Of a stretch of 12,465 nucleotides of DNA, positions 1-7,176 are shown in pieces. A program made the position numbers and the translations under genes. The number at the start of each line of letters is the position of its first letter. The first letter of the stretch is position 1. This DNA is from DATKZS01 sp035527835 [NCBI: bacterium] (lineage in GTDB: Bacteria > RBG-13-61-14). The DNA lies in the NCBI GenBank assembly GCA_035527835.1, contig DATKZS010000059.1, positions 1 to 12,465 of the forward strand, given 5' to 3'. Under the pieces are notes generated by a model. The model was given only the letters and a program-made list of their open reading frames with translations, searched no databases and was not told where the DNA came from.

Positions 1-1
1 T

Positions 2-92
2 GGGGCTTGGGGCTTGGGGCTTGAGGCTTGGGGCTTGGGGCTTGGGGCTTGGGGCTTGGGGCTTGAGGCTTGGGGCTTGGGGCTTGGGGCCT
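2..92. repeat. Tandem heptanucleotide array, 13 GGGGCTT-type units
   Basis: Thirteen consecutive 7-bp units with consensus GGGGCTT begin at 2, 9, 16 and so on. The units at 23 and 65 are GAGGCTT, and the last (86-92) is GGGGCCT. The array touches the left edge and may continue beyond it. Runs of four G separated by CTT on the plus strand fit an intramolecular G-quadruplex motif. A period of 7 is out of phase with codons, and the reading frame through it gives only low-complexity Leu/Gly/Ala/Trp, so I do not treat it as coding. Confidence 0.95.
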
Positions 93-133
93 GAGACAAG
101 ACGCCAGGCCTCAAGCCTCAGGCCCCAAGCCTC
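65..133. repeat. Long imperfect inverted repeat made of heptamer units
   Basis: Four heptamers at 106-133 (AGGCCTC, AAGCCTC, AGGCCCC, AAGCCTC) are inverted copies of the array. They can pair with the units at 65-92 across a 13-base loop (93-105), giving a stem of about 28 bp with a few G/A differences. The structure starts three bases past the stop codon of the minus-strand regulator. It would therefore form a strong hairpin in that gene's 3' end and might act as a terminator or RNA-stability element, although no T-run follows it. Confidence 0.75.
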
Positions 134-136
134 TCT

Positions 137-586
137 TCACTGTTCGCGCAGCGGCCCTTTGCGGCGGCGGAATTTTTTCTCGAACTTCATGAAGCCCAGG
201 AACCGCATGATCTGGGCCAGGTAATCCGGGTTAACGCACACCTCGCGGAGCAACTCCTTGATCGCCTCCTTGTCCGCGCGGCCCATGCCCTTCATCTCGT
301 CAATATAGGAACAGGCCAGCTTGACGAGGTCCGAATCGGCGAGCGAGCCGCTGCGCTTCTGGCCGATGCGGCGGACCGGGCCGGCGTTCTCCGGGGTCCC
401 CTGCAGGAACCAGTCGAGGCTGGCGCCCGTGCTCTCGGCGATCCGTTCCAGCACCATGCGTCCCGGCATAACCCCCGAATAATAGCGGGAAAGCTGCACC
501 GGGCTCACCCCGATGCGGCGGGCGAACTCCTTTTTGCTCTCCCCCGGCCGGCGCAGCGCATTCAGTCTCTTATCCAGGTCCTTCAT
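137..586 (-). CDS. XRE-family helix-turn-helix transcriptional regulator
   Basis: This is a 149-aa protein. Residues about 5-55 form a Cro/C1-type (XRE) DNA-binding domain, with the helix-turn-helix around residues 17-38 (SKKEFARRIGVSPVQLSRYY). The segment LDWFLQG near residue 57-63 is typical of the end of this fold. The rest has no domain that I recognise. It is charged, with a helical middle and a strongly basic tail (KFEKKFRRRK). The ATG at 584-586 is preceded on the minus strand by AGGA at a suitable distance. The gene is divergent from the antirepressor-like gene at 724, and an imperfect palindrome just upstream of its start would suit autoregulation. The family call is firm. Its role as repressor of the divergent gene is inferred from layout only. 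Confidence 0.88.
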   Translation of the reverse strand: MKDLDKRLNALRRPGESKKEFARRIGVSPVQLSRYYSGVMPGRMVLERIAESTGASLDWFLQGTPENAGPVRRIGQKRSGSLADSDLVKLACSYIDEMKGMGRADKEAIKELLREVCVNPDYLAQIMRFLGFMKFEKKFRRRKGPLREQ

Positions 587-588
587 GA

Positions 589-608
589 TTAATTATCCTG
601 ATAGTTAA
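589..608. promoter_or_regulatory. Imperfect 20-bp palindrome, candidate operator
   Basis: The sequence reads TTAA-n-TATC-nn-GATA-n-TTAA, so 16 of its 20 bases are symmetric. It lies two bases upstream of the regulator's start codon and just before the promoter at 617-646. This is where an XRE protein would repress its own transcription and perhaps that of the divergent gene. Operator function is inferred from symmetry and position. Confidence 0.45.
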
Positions 609-616
609 TTTTTCGC

Positions 617-646
617 TTGACAACTCTTAACCGTTTAGTTTATCAT
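617..646 (+). promoter_or_regulatory. Sigma-70-type promoter for the antirepressor-like gene
   Basis: A perfect -35 box TTGACA (617-622) is followed after 18 bases by TATCAT (641-646), a five-of-six match to the -10 consensus. Transcription would start near 653 and leave a leader of about 70 bases before the ATG at 724. The local sequence is AT-rich compared with the surrounding genes. Confidence 0.6.
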
Positions 647-660
647 GGCACTCAAGGTAC

Positions 661-696
661 TGATCCCGGATGCCGGAACCTTTTCCGGCATGACAC
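661..696. repeat. REP-like GTCAT palindromic repeat
   Basis: Bases 670-691 form a perfect 9-bp stem (ATGCCGGAA / TTCCGGCAT) with a CCTT loop. Read on the minus strand it begins TGTCATGCCGG and its second arm continues GGCATCCGGGATCA. This matches the general GTCAT-n-CC...GG-n-ATCC pattern of intergenic palindromic repeats common in proteobacterial genomes. It lies inside the predicted 5' leader of the gene at 724, so it could also fold in that mRNA. I recognised the repeat class by pattern, without a genome-wide comparison. Confidence 0.6.
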
Positions 697-723
697 TCTC
701 CAGGATCTAGCATATAGCCGGCC

Positions 724-1251
724 ATGAGCAAAGGGGCACATGATCTTATCGCATCTCTGTCCGACGCGGGCCTCCCGCCCGCCTCGCGCTTCGCCTATTT
801 CCCGGCGTCGCAAATCTTCGGCAAGACCATCGTGCCCATCTATTACAGCGGCGCCCGGCCCACTATTCCCCTCCTCCACATCGCCGGCGCCATCGGCATC
901 AGCTTTAAAAAGGCCTTCACCATCGTCCGCGGCCACCGCGACGTCCTCGATATATTTGACGCCGCCACCTGCGACCTGGTGCCCTCCGCCTCTCCCCTCG
1001 AACCCATTAAAACCCGCCTCTGCCTGGGCATGGACGCCATCTGCGTCCTGATCTTCGCCCTCGACCATAACCGCGTCAAGGACGACGCCGGAAGAAAGCG
1101 CCTGATCGCCGCCAAGCGCTGGTTCTGCTGCCAGGTCTCCAACAAGATCAAGATCTCCGGCCGCAAGAACCAGCCCCGCTGGGACGCCGGGCTGACCACA
1201 GACCAGTCGCGCGAGCTGAAAAAGCTGTTCGCCCGCGTGAACGGCCAATGA
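724..1251 (+). CDS. Phage antirepressor N-terminal-domain (P22_AR_N-like) protein
   Basis: This 175-aa protein is clearly coding, with strong C/G bias at third positions. Residues about 32-135 resemble the P22 Ant N-terminal domain (P22_AR_N). A strand-rich start (FGKTIVPIYYSG) leads into a helix (IPLLHIAGAIGISFKKAF, 48-65). Then comes the segment LCLGMDAI...LIFALDHNRVK (99-119), which parallels the CLPLD...WLF.INPNRVK signature of that family. The C-terminus is short and basic, with no second antirepressor domain. In phages such proteins inactivate a repressor, so the divergent XRE gene is the obvious candidate partner. No clear Shine-Dalgarno precedes the ATG, and a stop lies in frame just upstream, so the start cannot move far upstream. 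No other phage genes are present. The family match is by eye. If it is wrong, this is a conserved-looking hypothetical protein. Confidence 0.55.
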   Translation: MSKGAHDLIASLSDAGLPPASRFAYFPASQIFGKTIVPIYYSGARPTIPLLHIAGAIGISFKKAFTIVRGHRDVLDIFDAATCDLVPSASPLEPIKTRLCLGMDAICVLIFALDHNRVKDDAGRKRLIAAKRWFCCQVSNKIKISGRKNQPRWDAGLTTDQSRELKKLFARVNGQ

Positions 1252-1304
1252 TTGATAATGGAATTTGCCCCTGGACGGACCGGACCGCCACAACGATTAA
1301 TCAA

Positions 1305-1325
1305 GCTGTTCGGCCCCGAACCAGC
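1305..1325. terminator. Hairpin in convergent intergenic gap
   Basis: GCTG-TTCGG, a CC loop, CCGAA, one bulged C and CAGC give a 9-bp stem with one bulge. It lies 54 bases past the stop of the gene at 724, in the gap between two convergent genes. No T-run follows on either strand, so a terminator role is tentative. The rest of 1252-1505 shows nothing that I can name. Confidence 0.3.
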
Positions 1326-1474
1326 CATGGAAATGCCCGGACGGCAGGGAATGGCGGGGAAGATTGATCAGCGGCTCCCCTCTTCCTCGGAAGATGCGGG
1401 CGGGCCTCACGCGCCTCTCATCACCAAAATCATTAGCACATGCGAATAAGATAATCAAGCGCGTCAACCCGGAG

Positions 1475-1503
1475 GCGCCGGCCTTGTCATCCCGGCGCGC
1501 CGG
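1475..1503. terminator. GC-rich hairpin after the barrel gene
   Basis: GCGCCGG (1475-1481) pairs with CCGGCGC (1492-1498) across a 10-base loop. A perfect 12-bp palindrome CCGGCGCGCCGG (1492-1503) also ends two bases short of the barrel gene's stop codon (1506-1508). The stretch GTCATCCCGG here recalls the start of the REP-like element at 661-696, so it may be a degenerate relative. There is no T-run, so any termination would not be of the classical intrinsic type. Confidence 0.35.
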
Positions 1504-1505
1504 CG

Positions 1506-4091
1506 TCAGAACCCGTAGTTCATCTGGTAGAACAGCCCGCTTTCCTCGTCGGACCAGGCCCATTCGGCGGTGATGATGATGTTGGGCGGCACGTGGATGC
1601 GGTAGCTGAAGCCGTAGCCGCCGTGCCAGGGCTGGTCCCAGGTGTCGCGCTCGAACAGGTCGTCGGCCACCATGCCCACGTCGTAGAACAGGGCCGCGTC
1701 CTGGAACTTCCACAGCCGCCAGCGGTACTCGAGGCTCGCGGTCACCATGTCGTTGTCGCGGAAGCGCCTGGAGGCGAAGCCCTTGATCGAGGACGACGAT
1801 CCGATGGTGGTGAGCTCGTAGAAGGGCACGTCGAGGATCCGCCTTCCGTACCAGTCAATCTCGTTGGCGAAGAGGTGGCTCATCTGGAGGCGCGCGGCCA
1901 GGGTCCGGTTCTTGTCCGGGCCGATCAATTTGGTGAGCAGGGTGCGGCGCGGGCCGGCAAGCGAGTCAACGTAGGGGATCGGGTTCAGGAAGTCCGGGTG
2001 CCAGCAGCCGCGCAGGTCAACCGTGGCCCGGGCGTAGTCGTAGCTGGCGCCGAAGATCCCGCTGACCACGTACAGGTCCAGCGACTCGTAGTTCCCGAAC
2101 TTGGGCAGGTTCCTGGCCTCCCGCATGTCGCGGTAGAGCGTGACCGAAAAGCTGTTCAGGTTCCCGCCCTGCATCCCGTACACCGTGCCGCCCCAGCGCG
2201 CGCCCGTGAGCTCGCTTCTCCGGCCGTAGCGCTCCTCGATCGAGGGCACGCCCTCGCCGCCCGAGGCCGGCTGGATCCCGCTCGTGATCGAGATCTGGTT
2301 ATAGCCGACCCGGAAGTCCGCGCCGTAAATGCCCCCGAAATACTTGGAGAAGGTGACGTTGGCCTGCGACTTCTTCCACCAATAATACGTGAGATGGCTA
2401 AGCTCCGAGTCGTTGCCGATGCCGCGGTACGGCTCCGCCGGAAACGACCCGTAGTCCAAAGACACCCGGAACGACTCGACCCCCTTGATGAACCGGAGGT
2501 TGCTGAAGTCCACGCTGTAGGAGTAATAGCCCCGGTCGGTGAACAGGAAGAGGAACCCGAACGAGGTCCCGCCGCCCAGGAAATCTATGTCGGAATAGCT
2601 CAAGCCCGGCCCGACCCCCAAAAGGTACGGGTCAATGATAAAGGCCGGGGACAGGAACTTGTTGATCTGCACCGTCCGCTTCTGCTCCATGAAGGTGGAT
2701 TGCGGCTTCTCTTTCCGGGTGTCGGCCACCGGCTCCGCGTCAGGCCATACGCTCTTTAGCTCGTGGCGCGCGGTCTCGACCGTGAGCGGGTCCTGGTAAA
2801 TCCCGGTAAGCTCGGCTTCCATGCCCGGGCGGTAATCCCGCGGGTCGCCGTACACCGCGAAGCGCACCGGGAACGGAGCGTGGCCGGCCTTTTGCAGCTC
2901 GCGCACGATGTACCCGAACTTGCCGATCATGCCCGGGGTCGTCTCCACCGGGTCGCTCTTGTCATCGTTGTCCGCGTAATAAAGGTCCTGGTACAGGGCG
3001 GTGCGGGGGGCAAGCCCGAGGTGGACCATGATCGTACCCGCCCGGTTCCCGCTCACCGCGGCCCACTCGGTCGGGCCGTAATCCAGGTGCAGCTCCGACG
3101 GGTCGGTGTACCCGTCCACCATAAAGCCTTCCGGATTGTGCTGGCTCACGAACTTCATGCCGCGCGCATCGTCGTTCAGGTCAATCGCCAGGATCAGGCT
3201 GCTCTTGTTGATGTACTCGCCCCAGTTGGCAGCGCTCTCCACTCTAAGATCGTACTCGATGTGCCGGGGGTAAAAATAAACGTGGTTGTACGCCCGCTTC
3301 TGATAGCTGGCCCAGGTCTCCAGGACCGTCTCGAATTCCTTGACCACCCGCACCGGGCCCGCCCGGACCCCGCGGAGGTAATGGTTAAAATCCTGCTCCG
3401 TCAACGGATACGACGCCGCGCCAAAAATGACCTCCACAACCATCTGCAGCTTCATCCGGTCAACCACGTTCGGAAGCAGGCCATCAGCGCCCTTCACCTG
3501 GAAACGCTCGAAGTTCACCGGGTTGCCCGCCGGGTAGGCCGCCACGTAACCGCTCGCCTCAATCGTGTCATCGTTCACGAGCGATACGTAACTCCGCGGC
3601 GACAGCGGAGGGGGCGACGCCATCGCGCATACGTAAACATACGAGGCATCCCCGGAACCAGGATCAACCAGCTTGATCTCTTCGCAGGCCTCGCCGCCCG
3701 CCGGGCCCATGCCGTCGCCCGTCTTCGGGCCCGCGTCCATCGCCATGAACACCAGCTCGTCATCCGGGTCGAAAGAGGGATCGGGGTCGGGACCGGACTC
3801 CGGGCCGCGGTCAAACGCGTAGGAAAGGAAATACTCGCGGGTGAGCGGAGACTTGTAACCCGAGGTCTCCATGCGCTCATCTATCTGGAACGGGATCGCC
3901 TGCCACCCGCCCGACCACGCAAACGCCCGGATCGAGGACGGCGCCTTGCCAAGCAGTGAATCGAGCTGCGCGCCCTCGATCACCACCGGGTCCGCGGTTC
4001 TTGACCACGCGGAAAAAGCCGCGGGAACGTGCGCAAAGATCACGGTCAATAAGGTGCAGACGCCAAGGACCGACCTGGTTTTTACCGCCAC
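1506..4091 (-). CDS. Exported Omp85-superfamily outer-membrane barrel protein with a large unassigned N-terminal domain
   Basis: The GTG at 4089-4091 is chosen because AAGGAGA lies 7 bases upstream and a signal peptide starts directly from it. The frame stays open further upstream to an ATG at 4181, but that would place a 30-residue basic extension before the signal peptide. The mature protein starts around residue 27. Residues about 28-465 are a soluble domain with the segments IPFQIDER (66-73) and DDELVFMAMD (110-119). I cannot assign it, and I see no obvious POTRA repeats. Residues about 475-861 are a beta-barrel of the BamA/TamA type. It includes YRGIGNDS, a conserved loop-6-like IKGF (769-772) followed by RRF, alternating aromatic strands, and a C-terminal phenylalanine (YQMNYGF). 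It should sit in the outer membrane. Whether it secretes or anchors its N-terminal domain, or inserts other proteins, is unknown. It is divergent from the radical SAM gene. Confidence 0.8.
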   Translation of the reverse strand: MAVKTRSVLGVCTLLTVIFAHVPAAFSAWSRTADPVVIEGAQLDSLLGKAPSSIRAFAWSGGWQAIPFQIDERMETSGYKSPLTREYFLSYAFDRGPESGPDPDPSFDPDDELVFMAMDAGPKTGDGMGPAGGEACEEIKLVDPGSGDASYVYVCAMASPPPLSPRSYVSLVNDDTIEASGYVAAYPAGNPVNFERFQVKGADGLLPNVVDRMKLQMVVEVIFGAASYPLTEQDFNHYLRGVRAGPVRVVKEFETVLETWASYQKRAYNHVYFYPRHIEYDLRVESAANWGEYINKSSLILAIDLNDDARGMKFVSQHNPEGFMVDGYTDPSELHLDYGPTEWAAVSGNRAGTIMVHLGLAPRTALYQDLYYADNDDKSDPVETTPGMIGKFGYIVRELQKAGHAPFPVRFAVYGDPRDYRPGMEAELTGIYQDPLTVETARHELKSVWPDAEPVADTRKEKPQSTFMEQKRTVQINKFLSPAFIIDPYLLGVGPGLSYSDIDFLGGGTSFGFLFLFTDRGYYSYSVDFSNLRFIKGVESFRVSLDYGSFPAEPYRGIGNDSELSHLTYYWWKKSQANVTFSKYFGGIYGADFRVGYNQISITSGIQPASGGEGVPSIEERYGRRSELTGARWGGTVYGMQGGNLNSFSVTLYRDMREARNLPKFGNYESLDLYVVSGIFGASYDYARATVDLRGCWHPDFLNPIPYVDSLAGPRRTLLTKLIGPDKNRTLAARLQMSHLFANEIDWYGRRILDVPFYELTTIGSSSSIKGFASRRFRDNDMVTASLEYRWRLWKFQDAALFYDVGMVADDLFERDTWDQPWHGGYGFSYRIHVPPNIIITAEWAWSDEESGLFYQMNYGF

Positions 4092-4098
4092 GGATGGT

Positions 4099-4105
4099 TC
4101 TCCTT
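4099..4105 (-). promoter_or_regulatory. Ribosome-binding site deciding the GTG start of the barrel gene
   Basis: AAGGAGA on the minus strand lies 7 bases before the GTG at 4091. No comparable site precedes the upstream in-frame ATGs at 4181 and 4169, so the shorter 861-aa product is preferred. Confidence 0.7.
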
Positions 4106-4235
4106 CCTTCTTCTTCCGACCCGCTCGATTAATGCCATGCTTTATTGCAAAGCCTGACAATCTAATCATAAACCGCAGCACTAATCAAGAGAAAATTTTC
4201 GTAACCCGCGTCATTATTCCCGGAAGCCCCGGCGA

Positions 4236-4262
4236 TTGACAAAACGGCCCCGGATTGATAAG
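4236..4262 (+). promoter_or_regulatory. Possible promoter for the radical SAM gene
   Basis: A perfect TTGACA (4236-4241) lies in the AT-richer divergent region. The best nearby -10 candidate is GATAAG (4257-4262), a four-of-six match at a short 15-base spacing, so the assignment is weak. No better pair was seen before the start codon at 4326. Confidence 0.3.
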
Positions 4263-4325
4263 TATCCGATATGTTGAACAACTCCTGTTCCCGCACCGGC
4301 CGCCTCAAGTCAGCAGGCGAACACC

Positions 4326-6197
<1,872 letters not shown>

Positions 6198-6210
6198 CCT
6201 CCTTCGGAGT

Positions 6211-6232
6211 GCGGCGGCACGACGCCGCTTTT
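6211..6232 (+). terminator. Intrinsic-type terminator after the radical SAM gene
   Basis: GCGGCG (6211-6216), a six-base loop and CGCCGC (6223-6228) are followed directly by TTTT (6229-6232). It starts 14 bases after the stop codon. It would separate the radical SAM transcript from the trmJ-GH31 genes and from the small ORF at 6250. Confidence 0.6.
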
Positions 6233-6249
6233 CGACAGACGGGAGTTAA

Positions 6250-6321
6250 ATGAAAAATGCATCATCGCAGCCCCTTCCTTGCCATGAGCGGCTTAATTTG
6301 AAAAAATGGCATGGCGGGTGA
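6250..6321 (+). CDS. Possible 23-aa small ORF ending in Gly-Gly
   Basis: An ATG at 6250 preceded by GGGAG (6 to 10 bases upstream) opens a 23-codon frame, MKNASSQPLPCHERLNLKKW followed by HGG and TGA at 6319-6321. It lies between the radical SAM terminator and trmJ. It has one Cys and a basic C-terminal half. It is too short for codon-bias evidence and may be chance. It could equally be part of the trmJ leader. Confidence 0.2.
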   Translation: MKNASSQPLPCHERLNLKKWHGG

Positions 6322-6342
6322 AGCGAGGAAAGAGGACGGAAC

Positions 6343-7176
6343 ATGTGGCGGGATTATCCGGAGCAGGCCAAGGACCGGCTCAAGCTGCTCGATAATTTGC
6401 GGGTGGTGCTGGTCAGCCCGAAGTTCCCGGGCAACCTGGGCATGACCGCGCGGGCCATGAAGAACTGCGCGGTGTCCGACCTGCGCCTGGTGGCGCCGCG
6501 GGCCGAGCTGAACAAGGAGGCCTATCTGCTCGCGCCCGCCGGCTCGGATATTCTCGACACCGCGAAAATCCACGACACGCTGGCCCAAGCGGTCAGCGAC
6601 TGCGGCCTGGTGATCGGGACCACGCGGAGGAAGGGCGTGGCGCGGCGCAACATCATCACCGCGGAACAGGCCGCGGACATGGTCCGGCCGGTGCTGGCCG
6701 TGAACCGGGTCGCGCTGGTCTTCGGGGCCGAGGACAACGGACTATCCAACGATGACCTCTCCATCTGCCACTGGATGCTCAGCATGACGACCGGCTCCGA
6801 AGCCCAGTCCTTTAACCTCTCCCACTCCGTGGCCATCATTTTGTTCCTTATCAACCGCGCCGTGGTGGGAGCCGCGCTGGACCAGCGCAAGCTGGCGACC
6901 ACCCGCAACCTGGAGGCCATGTTCAGCGACATCGAGCGCTTCCTGCTGGAGACCGGGTTCATCCGCAAGGAGGACCCGAAGCGGATCATGACCACGGTGC
7001 GGCAGATCCTGCACCGCTCCGGCCTGTCCGAGCGTGACATCAAGATCCTGCGCGGCACCCTGCGGCAGTCCCGCTGGCGCATCAAGAACCCGGACGCCGA
7101 GCTTTATCCGCGCGACATGAAAATCCGCCTCGGGAGCAGGAAGAGGAAAAAAGGGAAAGGAGCCGAGGATGAGTAG
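6343..7176 (+). CDS. trmJ: TrmJ-like tRNA 2'-O-methyltransferase (SPOUT, TrmH superfamily)
   Basis: This 277-aa protein has the three knotted-fold motifs of SpoU/TrmH methyltransferases. Motif 1 is GNLGMTARAMKN (30-41), with the conserved N31 and R37. Motif 2 is LVFGAEDNGLS (125-135), with E130. Motif 3 is SFNLSHSV (156-163), which closes the S-adenosylmethionine pocket. The C-terminal region (RDIKILRGTLRQ, about 229-240) and the overall length fit TrmJ, which methylates the 2'-OH of nucleotide 32 in the tRNA anticodon loop in the cytoplasm. In motif 2 the residue before the Glu is Ala, where E. coli-type TrmJ has Arg. That position varies in relatives. The start ATG has AGAGGA six bases upstream. 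The tail is lysine-rich, and its last 8 bases overlap the next gene, so the two are probably co-transcribed. Another TrmH-superfamily subfamily is possible but less likely. Confidence 0.8.
   Translation: MWRDYPEQAKDRLKLLDNLRVVLVSPKFPGNLGMTARAMKNCAVSDLRLVAPRAELNKEAYLLAPAGSDILDTAKIHDTLAQAVSDCGLVIGTTRRKGVARRNIITAEQAADMVRPVLAVNRVALVFGAEDNGLSNDDLSICHWMLSMTTGSEAQSFNLSHSVAIILFLINRAVVGAALDQRKLATTRNLEAMFSDIERFLLETGFIRKEDPKRIMTTVRQILHRSGLSERDIKILRGTLRQSRWRIKNPDAELYPRDMKIRLGSRKRKKGKGAEDE

Noticed and set aside
21-224. Plus-strand 67-codon frame through the heptamer array
   Set aside because: It is low-complexity translation of the repeat running into the antisense of the XRE gene, with no ribosome-binding site.
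652-1328. Minus-strand frames of 213 and 161 codons opposite the antirepressor-like gene
   Set aside because: The plus-strand frame has the third-position G/C bias, the promoter and the recognisable domain. These frames are its antisense shadows.
1252-1505. Possible small gene in the convergent gap
   Set aside because: The frames at 1252-1449 and 1364-1573 have no ribosome-binding site and no codon bias. Only hairpins are seen.
1593-3959. Two long plus-strand frames (388 and 398 codons) opposite the barrel gene
   Set aside because: They are rich in Arg, Val, His and Ala with no domains, as expected for the antisense of a GC-rich gene. The minus-strand protein has a signal peptide and barrel motifs.
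3871-4239. Plus-strand 122-codon frame across the barrel gene start into the intergenic region, including a 35-codon tail from 4133
   Set aside because: There is no Shine-Dalgarno at either possible start, most of it is antisense to the barrel gene, and the tail is AT-rich promoter-type sequence. I considered it as a RiPP precursor and dropped it.
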